From CAWJEL01 sp964647255 (lineage in GTDB: Bacteria > Chloroflexota > Anaerolineae > CG2-30-64-16): a stretch of 64,000 nt of DNA. The DNA lies in the NCBI GenBank assembly GCA_964647255.1, contig CAZYGI010000016.1, positions 1 to 64,000 of the forward strand. Reading direction: 5' to 3'. A program made the translations under genes and the position numbers. Each line of letters starts with the position of its first letter. The first letter of the stretch is position 1. Below the pieces are notes generated by a model. That model made no database searches. It was given only the letters and a program-made list of their open reading frames with translations, and was not told where the DNA came from. Below are positions 1-7,080 of this stretch, piece after piece.

Positions 1-55
1 ATGCGCCGGTGAAGCTGGAGGACTTCTCGGACTTCCAGTGACCGTACTGCGCCCG
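1..55 (+). repeat. 55-bp direct repeat, copy 1, spanning first Sec codon
   Basis: Bases 1-55 are identical to 1216-1270, including the TGA and every third codon position. The offset is 1215 bp, or 405 codons, so the reading frame is kept. The repeat marks duplicated redox domains; identity drops outside it, which suggests recent conversion or RNA-level constraint around the TGA. Confidence 0.95.
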
Positions 56-1745
56 CCATGCCTTGCAGACGGGCCCGCTTCTGGATGAAGCGTATGTCGC
101 CACCGGTCAGGTCCTTCTCGTCTATCGTAACTTCCCGCTGACCAGCATTCACCCGAATGCGCTGCCGGCCGCCAAAGCGGCCTACTGCGCCGGCCAACAG
201 GGTCCCGAACTGTTCTGGGGCCTGCATGACTGGCTCTTTGCCAACCAGAACGCCTGGTCAAGCGCATCGGACGCCGCCGCCCAATTCCGCACGCAGGCGC
301 AGGCGCTGGGCGCGGACGGGGTCAAATACGACGCCTGTCTGCAAGACCCAGCCACCGAAGCGCGCATCCAGAAGGACGTCCAGGACGGCGCGGCTGCGGG
401 CGTGACCGGCACGCCGGCGTTCTTGATCAACGACTGGTTCTTGAGCGGAGCCTATCCGTTCGCCGAGTTCCAGAAAATCATCGAGAAGGCGAAGCAGGGC
501 CTCCACCCCGCGCCCACGCCGACCCCGCTGCCGACGGGGATGGAATTCTACAACGCCGATCCGAGCCGGGCCGGATTCACCGTTGACGGCAGCCCCACCC
601 TGGGCAAAGCCGACGCCGGGCTGGTTCTCGTGTCGTTTGAAGACTTGAAAAGCGCGGATGCGGTGCAGTACGTCGCGGATGTCGAGTCGGCGCTGAAGAC
701 CAAATACGTGGACACCGGGCAGATGCGGTTGGTCTTCAAGCCCTACGCCGACACCGCGCCCAGGGCCGCCGTCGCCGTGCTCTGCGCCGCCAGGCAGGGC
801 AAGTTCTGGGAGTTCCGCAGCTTGCTGTACCAGAAGCAGGCCGAGTGGACCGAGGGCGATGATGCGGCGATGTCGGGCTATGCCAAGAGCCTGGGGTTGG
901 ATACGGCCGCCTTCGATCTGTGCCTGAAAGATGAAAAGTCGCAGGCGGAGATTGACTACGCCATCGAATTCGGCAAGCAGATCGGCGTGCCGAGCACGCC
1001 CTCTTTCCTGGTGCTAAAGATCGGCGCAAACGGCAAGGCTGAAAACGGCCAGGGGCTGCCCGGCGCGCAAACTCTGGCGCAGATCGAGCAGGCTATCCAG
1101 GCGCTGCTGAACCCACCGACGCCGACGCCCGCTCCCGTGTCCATTGCGCCGGAGAAGCTCGCCAGCCTGCCGGTGGGCGTGACCGCCGACGGGAACTTCT
1201 ACCGCGGCGATCCGAATGCGCCGGTGAAGCTGGAGGACTTCTCGGACTTCCAGTGACCGTACTGCGCCCGTCATGCTACGCAGACGGAGCCGCTTCTGTA
1301 TGAAGCGTTCATCACCACTGGAAAAGTCTACACCGTCTTCCGCAACTTCCCGCTGGACTTTCACGCAAATGCGGTGCCGGCGGCTAAAGCGGCGTACTGC
1401 GCCGGTCAGCAGGACCCCAAGCTGTTTTGGGCCATGCACGACTGGCTCTTTGCCAACCAGAACGCCTGGGCCAGCGCGGGGGATGCCGCAGCGCAATTCC
1501 GCACCCAGGCGCTGGCGCTCGGCGCCGACGGCGCGACCTATGATGCCTGTGTGAGCGATGCCAAGACGCAGGCCGCGATCCAGAAAGACCTGAAGGACGG
1601 CAGCACTGCGGGCGTGCGCGGCACACCGGCATTCTTCATCGCCAAGAACACCGCGGGGGAGAAAGCCACCCCGAAAGTGATCTCCGGCGCGCTGCCGTAT
1701 GACCAGTTTGCGCAGGCGATCGAACAGGTGATGGCCGGCCAGTAG
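3..1745 (+). CDS. Multi-domain DsbA/thioredoxin-fold selenoprotein, two in-frame TGA (Sec) codons, 5' partial
   Basis: The frame enters from the left edge and runs to TAG at 1743-1745. It is broken only by TGA at 39-41 and 1254-1256. Each TGA sits in DFSDFQ-[TGA]-PYCARHA, exactly where DsbA-like proteins have the first Cys of CPYC, so I read both as selenocysteine (U-P-Y-C). Domain 1 (3 to about 513) and domain 3 (about 1144-1745) are close relatives; both carry a cis-Pro motif (GTPAF) and a conserved AAYCAGQQ segment. Domain 2 (about 540-1107) keeps the fold, but its active site reads SFEDLKSADAVQY and has no redox Cys. Pro/Thr-rich linkers join the domains, suggesting an extracytoplasmic protein; its N-terminus lies outside the window. 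Likely role: thiol-disulfide exchange. Alternative: a decayed Cys protein, but a preserved frame on both sides of both TGAs argues against that. Confidence 0.85.
49..78 (+). promoter_or_regulatory. Candidate bacterial SECIS hairpin after first TGA
   Basis: Starting 11 bases after the TGA at 39-41, bases 53-57 (CCGCC) pair with 68-72 (GACGG), with one C-A mismatch. An A bulge and an inner TGC/GCA stem (59-61 with 65-67) close the loop CTT. GC at 49-50 can extend the stem with GC at 77-78. Position, about 20 bases after the UGA, fits bacterial SECIS elements. Folding was done by eye. Confidence 0.5.
1216..1270 (+). repeat. 55-bp direct repeat, copy 2, spanning second Sec codon
   Basis: Perfect copy of bases 1-55, in the same reading frame, containing the TGA at 1254-1256 and the start of the downstream hairpin. 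Confidence 0.95.
1264..1293 (+). promoter_or_regulatory. Candidate bacterial SECIS hairpin after second TGA
   Basis: After the TGA at 1254-1256, bases 1268-1272 (CCGTC) pair perfectly with 1283-1287 (GACGG). There is a bulged A at 1273, an inner TGC/GCA stem (1274-1276 with 1280-1282) and the loop TAC at 1277-1279. Bases 1264-1267 can extend the stem with 1289-1293 around single-base bulges. The layout matches the hairpin after the first TGA; at 1271 a silent Arg third base (C to T) restores pairing. Confidence 0.55.
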
Positions 1746-1757
1746 GTCGGTCCCCGA

Positions 1758-1800
1758 GGGGTGTTTCCGGCGGCCGCGGCCGCCAGAAACACCCCTTTTT
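1758..1800 (+). terminator. Intrinsic terminator of selenoprotein gene
   Basis: A long GC-rich stem (GGGGTGTTTC ... GAAACACCCC with inner GGCGGCC/GGCCGCC) followed by TTTTT begins 13 bases after the TAG. A terminator here supports 1743-1745 as the true gene end. Confidence 0.9.
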
Positions 1801-1819
1801 GATTTAAGGAAGCACCCCG

Positions 1820-2935
1820 ATGCAGATCGCTGATTTCAAGCTCGAACGCTACTTTGCGGCCCATGAGTTCAAGGTGCGCCATCTGCTCAGCGCGTCGGAT
1901 TGCGAGGCGTTGAGCCTGGATGCGCTGTTGGGCATGGCCGATGAAGAAACCCGGCGGCTCTGGCAGGGGCTGCGGCTGGGCTACACCGAATCGAACGGTC
2001 ATCCGCTGCTCAGGGCGGAGATTGCCCGGCTGTACCGCACCCTCGGCGGGGATGACGTGCTGGTGGCCGCGCCCGAAGAGCTGATCTTCATTGCGATGAA
2101 CACACTGTTGCGTCCCGGCGACCACATCATCGCGACCTTCCCCGGCTACCAGTCGCTGTACGAGATCGCCGCGGCGATCGGGTGCGCAGTGACGCGTTGG
2201 CCGCTGGAGCCCGGGCCGGCCGGTTGGCGGCTCGATGTGGATCTCCTGGCGCGCAGCATCACGCCACAGACCGCGCTCCTGGTGGTTAACTTTCCCCACA
2301 ACCCCACCGGTTATCTGCCGTCGCAGGATGAGTGGGCGGCGATCGTCGCGATCGCACGGCAGAACGACCTCTATCTGTTCTCCGACGAGATGTATCGGCT
2401 GCTGGAGCATGACCCGGCCGCGCGCCTGCCGGCCGGTGTGGACGCCTACGAGCGCGGCATCAGCCTGTCGGGCATGTCGAAAGCGTTCGGGCTGCCCGGC
2501 CTGCGCATCGGCTGGCTGGCGACGCACGACCGCGGCCTGCTCGACCGCTGCCTGGCCTTCCATGACTACACTACTATCTGCGCGTCCGCGCCGAGCGAGC
2601 TCCTGGCATTGATCGCACTGCGAAACCGGGAGCGGATCGTGTCCCGCAACCTGGACATCATCCGAGGCAACACGGCCGCGTTCGAGCAGTTCTGCGCCCG
2701 CCACGCCGGTCAGTTCGACCCTCTCCCGCCGCAAGCCGGCTCCGTCGCCTTCCCGCGGCTGCGCGGCGACCGACTCGTGGGCGAATTCTGCCGGGACGTG
2801 CTGAACAAAAAAGACGTGATGATCCTGCCGGGAGACGTTTTTGATCACGCGGGCAACCATTTCCGGGTGGGGCTGGGACGAATTGGCTTCGCCGAGGCGC
2901 TGGCGCGCGTGGAAGAGTATCTGCGGGGGGCGTAG
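1820..2935 (+). CDS. PLP-dependent aminotransferase, class I/II
   Basis: This 371-residue fold-type I PLP enzyme transfers amino groups between an amino acid and a 2-oxo acid; the substrate cannot be told from sequence. Visible motifs are NFPHNPTG (about residues 155-162), SDEMYR with the PLP-binding Asp/Tyr, and SLSGMSKAFGLPG containing the Schiff-base Lys, followed by RIGW. Length is near the usual 370-400. The ATG is preceded by AAGGAAG at good spacing. The gene follows a strong terminator and so probably has its own promoter. Related enzymes include aspartate/aromatic aminotransferase-like and capreomycidine synthase-like proteins. Confidence 0.9.
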   Translation: MQIADFKLERYFAAHEFKVRHLLSASDCEALSLDALLGMADEETRRLWQGLRLGYTESNGHPLLRAEIARLYRTLGGDDVLVAAPEELIFIAMNTLLRPGDHIIATFPGYQSLYEIAAAIGCAVTRWPLEPGPAGWRLDVDLLARSITPQTALLVVNFPHNPTGYLPSQDEWAAIVAIARQNDLYLFSDEMYRLLEHDPAARLPAGVDAYERGISLSGMSKAFGLPGLRIGWLATHDRGLLDRCLAFHDYTTICASAPSELLALIALRNRERIVSRNLDIIRGNTAAFEQFCARHAGQFDPLPPQAGSVAFPRLRGDRLVGEFCRDVLNKKDVMILPGDVFDHAGNHFRVGLGRIGFAEALARVEEYLRGA

Positions 2936-3004
2936 GGCGGAGAGCGGGGAGCGAAAGCCGACTCTCGCCCATCGTCTATCGTCGTTCGTCCATCGTCGTT
3001 CGTC
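2936..3004. repeat. Stutter repeat region (GGAGAGCG and GTCGTTCGTC words)
   Basis: Between the convergent aminotransferase and Cys-rich genes. A purine-rich GGGCGGAGAGCGGGGAGCG segment faces ACTCTCGCCC. It is followed by repeated words (CATCGTC, GTCGTTCGTC twice). The composition resembles the other intergenic stutter elements in this window. Confidence 0.6.
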
Positions 3005-3302
3005 AGCCCTTCTCGCACTGCGGGCACCGTTTCGGGTCCTTCAGCTCGGTGACGTGCTCCGTACAGACCGCGTAAACGCTCACCCGGTCGAAAAGTCCGA
3101 GCCTGCGCTCCACCGATGCTTCGAGCGCCAGGTGTTTGCAGGTCGTCTCGGCCAGAATCGCCGGCACGGGACACGAATCGCACAGGCTGCGGCGCCAGGG
3201 CCGCCGGTTTTCCCGGTTCCGCTCGATCAAGCGGCACGTCTCGATCTCGCGGCCGCGGAAGTAGTCACCGTAAAAATAACGACAGTTCACTGGATTTGAC
3301 AT
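3003..3302 (-). CDS. Small Cys-rich putative zinc-binding protein
   Basis: This 99-residue basic protein has Cys positions suggesting metal binding: an N-terminal C...C pair (CRYFYGDYFRGREIETC), a CDSC motif around residue 41, single Cys residues mid-protein, and a C-terminal CPQC rubber-knuckle-like pair. No enzyme motif, signal peptide or membrane segment is visible. It faces the aminotransferase convergently and diverges from the SAM riboswitch transcript. I do not recognise a named family. It could be a nucleic-acid or metal-binding adaptor, but the function is unknown. Confidence 0.6.
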   Translation of the reverse strand: MSNPVNCRYFYGDYFRGREIETCRLIERNRENRRPWRRSLCDSCPVPAILAETTCKHLALEASVERRLGLFDRVSVYAVCTEHVTELKDPKRCPQCEKG

Positions 3303-3429
3303 CCGCTCACGTCCCCAAAAAGATTATGCGCACCCATTGTAGCATATCCGCAGAGCATCACGAAGCGCGCCTAATGACGGATGACGCCGATGTTTCACCG
3401 AAAGCAAACTCGGTCTCTAAAAGCGCGAT

Positions 3430-3458
3430 TTGACAAATCCCCGCAGCCCTGGTATAAA
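3430..3458 (+). promoter_or_regulatory. Sigma-70-type promoter of met operon
   Basis: TTGACA at 3430-3435 and TATAAA at 3453-3458, 17-bp spacer, about 27 bases before the riboswitch P1 stem. Confidence 0.85.
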
Positions 3459-3484
3459 GCCGCCCACAACTGAATAGCCCTGGA

Positions 3485-3660
3485 CTCATCCAGAGAGGCG
3501 GAGGGACCGGCCCTGTGAAGCCTCGGCAACCAGTCTGGAGGCAAGAAGTTGGAAGTTAGAAGCTGAAGCCATGTGTGCTCGAACTTCTAGCCTCCAATCT
3601 CTAACTTCTAATCTCCAAACGTGGTGCCAATTCCGGCAGATATGATCTGGAAGATGAGAG
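3485..3660 (+). promoter_or_regulatory. SAM-I (S-box) riboswitch with enlarged P3
   Basis: The core is recognisable: P1 strand CTCATC (3485-3490), the GGCGGAGGGACCGGCCC region, GAAGCCTCGGCAACC, then GGTGCCAATTCCGGCAG and the closing GATGAG (3653-3658). SAM binding stabilises P1 and turns off the operon. P3 is normally short; here about 75 extra bases (roughly 3536-3617) form a long imperfect hairpin of GAAGTTGGAAGTTAGAAG-type words, like the stutter palindromes elsewhere. Placement upstream of metY-metX-metW fits the ligand. Confidence 0.95.
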
Positions 3661-3704
3661 GAATCGAAGACGGCTTCTGCTCATCCCCTGCCAAGGGGAT
3701 TTTT
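3653..3704 (+). terminator. Riboswitch expression platform: antiterminator 3653-3685, terminator 3683-3704
   Basis: GATGAG (3653-3658, the P1 3' strand) can instead pair with CTCATC (3680-3685), helped by GAAG/CTTC (3666-3669 with 3674-3677), forming an antiterminator. That pairing sequesters the 5' arm of the terminator ATCCCC/GGGGAT (3683-3700) followed by TTTT. SAM-bound P1 therefore favours termination, an OFF switch. Confidence 0.85.
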
Positions 3705-3739
3705 GTTGCCAGCAGCAGCCAACCATCGGAGTATGCCAG

Positions 3740-3775
3740 CGCCCTCTCGTCCGAGTGATGAGAGGGCGTTTTGTT
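3740..3775 (+). terminator. Second intrinsic terminator before metY
   Basis: CGCCCTCTC (3740-3748) pairs with GAGAGGGCG (3760-3768) and is followed by TTTTGTTAT. It lies in series after the riboswitch terminator, only about 35 bases before the metY start. Its own control is unclear; it may be a backup stop. Confidence 0.75.
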
Positions 3776-3808
3776 ATGAAAACGGTATGCAGACAGGAGC
3801 GATTCGCC

Positions 3809-5083
3809 ATGTCACACACCTTCGGCTTCAACACCCGCCAGCTCCACGCCGGCCAGCAGCCTGATCCGGCCACCGGTAGTCGCGCGGTGCCGATCTACCA
3901 GACGACCAGCTACCAGTTCCGCGATACGGCGCACGCCGCGGCGCTGTTTGCCTTGCAGGAATCCGGCAACATCTACACCCGGATCATGAACCCCACCACG
4001 GATGTGCTGGAGCAGCGCATCGCCAGCCTGGAAGGGGGCGTCGGCGCGCTGGCGACATCGAGCGGCCACGCCGCCCAGGTTCAGGCGATCCTCGCCCTCT
4101 GCCAGGCGGGCGACCACATCGTCACCAGCAGCCGGCTCTACGGCGGCACCTACACCCAGTTCCGCTACACCTTCCCGCGCCTCGGGATTGACGTCACGTT
4201 CGTGGACCCGGCCGACCCGGCCAATTTCGAACGCGCCGTTCAGCCCAACACCAAGATCCTCTACGGCGAGACGCTGGGCAACCCCGACATCAGCGTCTTC
4301 CCCTTCGAGGAGGTGGCCGCCATTGCCAAACGGCACGCAATCCCGCTGCTGATTGACAACACCTTCGCCACGCCGTACCTGTGCCGGCCGTTCGAGTGGG
4401 GCGCGGACATCGTCACGCACAGCACCACCAAGTTCCTGGGCGGCCACGGCACCACCATCGGCGGCGTCATCGTGGACGGCGGCAACTTCGACTGGCGCTC
4501 CGGCCGCTTCGCCAACTTCACGACACCCGACCCGTCGTACCACGGCCTGGTCTACGCCGACCTGGGGCCGGCCGCGTTCATCACGAAGGCGCGGGTGCAG
4601 ACGCTGCGCGACATCGGCGCGTGCCAGGCGCCGATCAACAGTTGGCTGACGATCCAGGGCATCGAGACGCTGAGCCTGCGCATGGAGCGGCACGTCGCCA
4701 ACGCGGCCCGCGTGGCCGAATACCTGGCCGCCCATCCGAAGGTCGCGTGGGTCAGCCATCCCAGCCTGGCGTCGCACCCGGATCACGACCGGGCGCAGAA
4801 ATATCTGCCCAAGGGCGCGGGCGCGATCCTGGGCTTCGGCGTCCGGGGCGGGCTGGAGGCGGGGCGGCGGTTCATCGAGAGCCTCCAGCTCTTCAGCCAC
4901 CTGGCGAACGTCGGCGACGCCAAGAGCCTGGCAATCCATCCAGCCACCACCACGCACAGCCAGCTCAGTGAAGATGAGTTGATCGGCGCCGGCGTCAGCC
5001 CGGACTTCATCCGTCTGAGCATCGGCTTGGAGGACATCGAGGATATTTTGTGGGATTTGGGGCAGGCGTTGGCGAAGGCGTAG
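3809..5083 (+). CDS. metY: O-acetylhomoserine sulfhydrylase (aminocarboxypropyltransferase)
   Basis: Converts O-acetyl-L-homoserine plus sulfide to homocysteine (or methanethiol to methionine). This 424-residue Cys/Met-metabolism PLP enzyme shows GFNTRQLHAGQ at the N-terminus, the YTRIMNPT substrate-binding loop, LIDNTFATPYLCRP, and THSTTKFLGGHGTT with the PLP Lys. ATG 3809 has AGGAG upstream; the ATG at 3755 lies inside a terminator stem and is rejected. First gene of a SAM-riboswitch-controlled operon with metX and metW. Confidence 0.96.
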   Translation: MSHTFGFNTRQLHAGQQPDPATGSRAVPIYQTTSYQFRDTAHAAALFALQESGNIYTRIMNPTTDVLEQRIASLEGGVGALATSSGHAAQVQAILALCQAGDHIVTSSRLYGGTYTQFRYTFPRLGIDVTFVDPADPANFERAVQPNTKILYGETLGNPDISVFPFEEVAAIAKRHAIPLLIDNTFATPYLCRPFEWGADIVTHSTTKFLGGHGTTIGGVIVDGGNFDWRSGRFANFTTPDPSYHGLVYADLGPAAFITKARVQTLRDIGACQAPINSWLTIQGIETLSLRMERHVANAARVAEYLAAHPKVAWVSHPSLASHPDHDRAQKYLPKGAGAILGFGVRGGLEAGRRFIESLQLFSHLANVGDAKSLAIHPATTTHSQLSEDELIGAGVSPDFIRLSIGLEDIEDILWDLGQALAKA

Positions 5084-5085
5084 AG

Positions 5086-5185
5086 CGTGAGGAGTGGAGC
5101 GTGAGGAGTGGAGCGTGGAGCGAGATCCGACCAGATGCAGTCTGTTGGTCTCTCGCTCTACGCTTCCCGCTCCACGCTCCACGGC
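5086..5185. repeat. Stutter palindrome between metY and metX (GGAGCGTG family)
   Basis: Left arm repeats GAGCGTGAGGAGTG words; the right arm is CGCTCTACGCTTCCCGCTCC plus CACGCTCCACG. They fold as an imperfect hairpin of about 35 bp per arm. The 23-mer at 5161-5183 occurs exactly again at 10878-10900. It lies within the operon, so it forms an mRNA hairpin rather than an obvious terminator (no T-run). Confidence 0.8.
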
Positions 5186-5201
5186 GAAGACCGGAGGCTC
5201 C

Positions 5202-6386
5202 ATGAACACAATTTCCTTCCCCCCCGACTCAGTCGGCATCGTCGAGACCCAAACCTTCACCTTCGCGCAGGACGCGCCGTTCCTGCTGGAGAGCGGCGCG
5301 ACGCTGGGGCTGGTCACGCTGGCGTATCAGACCTACGGCCAGCTCAATGCCGACCGGTCAAACGCGATATTGATCCTGCATGCGCTGAGCGGCGGCGCGC
5401 ACGCGGCGGGCCATCGCAGCGCGGAGGATGCCAAGCCGGGCTGGTGGGACACCGCCATCGGGCCGGGCAAGGCGTTCGACACGAACCGTTTTTTTGTGAT
5501 CTGCAGCAACATCATCGGCAGTTGCTACGGCTCCACCGGGCCGGCCAGCATCAACCCGGCGACGGGCGAGCCGTATGGGCTGGCGTTCCCGGTCGTCACC
5601 ATCGGCGACGTGGTGCGGGCGCAGGAGCGGCTGATGGATCACCTGGGGATCGAGCGGCTGCTGTGTGCGGTGGGCGGCTCGATGGGTGGGATGCAGGCGC
5701 TGGAATGGGCCGCGCATCACCCCGAGCGCATCCGGGCCTGCATCCCGCTGGCGACGACGGCGCGCTCGAACGCGATGCAGATCGCGCTCAGCGAGGTGGG
5801 CCGCCAGGCCATCTATGCCGATCCGGCCTGGAACGGCGGCGATTATTACCGGGCCACTGCGCGGCCCGACGCAGGGCTGGCCGTCGCCCGCATGATCGCC
5901 CACATCACCTACCTCAGCGAAGAGGCGATGCATCGCAAGTTCGGCCGCCGCCTGCAGGATCGGGAGCAGTTCGGCTACCAGTTCCGCACGGAATTCCAGG
6001 TGGAAAGCTACCTGAAACACCAGGGACTCAGCTTCACCCAGCGATTCGATGCCAACAGCTACCTCTACATCACGAAGGCGATGGACTATTTCGACCTGAG
6101 CCAAAGCCCGGCGGGGTCAAACGGCGCGGCGGTGAACTCGCTGGCCGGGGCGTTTGCCCGCAGCCAGGAGGTCAAATTCCTGGTCGTGAGCTTCACCAGC
6201 GACTGGCTCTATCCGTCGCACCAGAGCAAGGCCATCGTGAGCGCGCTGACCGCGGTTGGCGCGGACGTGTCGTACCTGGACATCGAGAGCAGCGCCGGCC
6301 ACGACGCGTTCCTGGTCGAGGTGGACACCATGACGCGGCTCCTGGGCAGCTTCATGGATCGGCTGGCGCGCGAGGAGGGGATATGA
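5202..6386 (+). CDS. metX: Homoserine O-acetyltransferase
   Basis: Acetylates L-homoserine with acetyl-CoA, feeding MetY. An alpha/beta-hydrolase fold of 394 residues with HALSGGAHAAG (oxyanion region), the nucleophile elbow GGSMGGMQALEW, and a C-terminal Asp/His pair (FTSDWLYP; SSAGHDAFL). GGAGG precedes ATG 5202; the frame is open further upstream but only through the stutter palindrome. The stop overlaps the metW start (ATGA), implying coupled translation, as is usual for metX-metW. Confidence 0.96.
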   Translation: MNTISFPPDSVGIVETQTFTFAQDAPFLLESGATLGLVTLAYQTYGQLNADRSNAILILHALSGGAHAAGHRSAEDAKPGWWDTAIGPGKAFDTNRFFVICSNIIGSCYGSTGPASINPATGEPYGLAFPVVTIGDVVRAQERLMDHLGIERLLCAVGGSMGGMQALEWAAHHPERIRACIPLATTARSNAMQIALSEVGRQAIYADPAWNGGDYYRATARPDAGLAVARMIAHITYLSEEAMHRKFGRRLQDREQFGYQFRTEFQVESYLKHQGLSFTQRFDANSYLYITKAMDYFDLSQSPAGSNGAAVNSLAGAFARSQEVKFLVVSFTSDWLYPSHQSKAIVSALTAVGADVSYLDIESSAGHDAFLVEVDTMTRLLGSFMDRLAREEGI

Positions 6387-6976
6387 CGGTTCTTCGCCCC
6401 GACCTTCAAATCATCGCCAACTTCATCCCGGCCGGCAGCCGCGTGCTCGACCTGGGCTGCGGCGACGGTGCGCTGCTGGAGCACCTGGTGCACGAGCAGG
6501 GCAGCCAGGGTCGCGGCATCGAGCTGAGCGAGGCTGGGGTGCTGGCGTGCGTGCGCAGGGGGCTGAGCGTGCGGCAGGGGAACTTGCAGGAGGGGCTGGA
6601 CGATTACCCGGATCGCAGCTTCGACTACGTGGTGCTGGCCCAAACGCTGCCGTTTCTTGACGATCCGGCGATGATCCTCCGCGAAATGCTGCGCGTGGGC
6701 CAGCGCGCGGTGGTCAGCTTCCCGAACTGGGGGCATTGGCGCTGCCGGCTGGAGCTGCTCACGACCGGACGCATCCCGCTCGCGGTGGACTTGCCCCAGG
6801 CCTGGCACGAAAAGCCGCGCTGGCAGGCGTTCACCGTCACCGATTTCGCGCGTTTTTGCCGGGCCAACGCCATCGCCATTACCAAGCAAGCCTACCTAAA
6901 CCGCGGCCGCCGGATTGACATCTTCAAGGTGACGAATCTGCTGTCCACGACCGCGGTGTTTGTGTTGGAACGGTAA
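6383..6976 (+). CDS. metW: MetW-like SAM-dependent methyltransferase-fold protein
   Basis: A 197-residue class I methyltransferase fold with VLDLGCGDGALL (SAM motif I), GIELSE, and the MetW signature FPNWGHW around residue 113. MetW partners MetX and is often required for full homoserine acetylation activity in bacteria with this gene pair; its methyl acceptor is unknown. Translation begins inside the metX stop (ATGA). Last gene of the SAM-controlled operon, followed by a GTTGG-type stutter palindrome. Confidence 0.93.
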   Translation: MTVLRPDLQIIANFIPAGSRVLDLGCGDGALLEHLVHEQGSQGRGIELSEAGVLACVRRGLSVRQGNLQEGLDDYPDRSFDYVVLAQTLPFLDDPAMILREMLRVGQRAVVSFPNWGHWRCRLELLTTGRIPLAVDLPQAWHEKPRWQAFTVTDFARFCRANAIAITKQAYLNRGRRIDIFKVTNLLSTTAVFVLER

Positions 6977-7080
6977 GTTGGTTGGTTAGTTGGTTGGTTA
7001 GTTGGTTGGTTGGAATCCACTGTCTATCCAACCGCCCAACTATCCAACAAGCCAACTATCCAACAAACCAACTACCCGAC
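6974..7080. repeat. Stutter palindrome (GTTGGTT / CCAACTA family)
   Basis: Left arm: GTTGGTTGGTTAGTTGGTTG reiterated. Right arm: CCAACTATCCAACAAGCCAA reiterated. The arms are complementary in several registers, giving a very long A/T-G hairpin between the convergent metW and MFS genes. It may act as a bidirectional terminator. Confidence 0.85.

Noticed and set aside
1538..2860. 440-codon open frame on the minus strand opposite the aminotransferase
   Set aside because: Shadow of a GC-rich gene; its translation has no recognisable motifs, while the plus strand encodes a clear aminotransferase. Similar long antisense frames opposite metY, rpoD, PPDK and others were dropped for the same reason.
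5094..5201. In-frame upstream extension of metX (36 codons)
   Set aside because: It lies within a repeat palindrome, encodes Ser/Arg-rich low-complexity sequence, and ATG 5202 has a clear GGAGG ribosome site and matches homolog starts.
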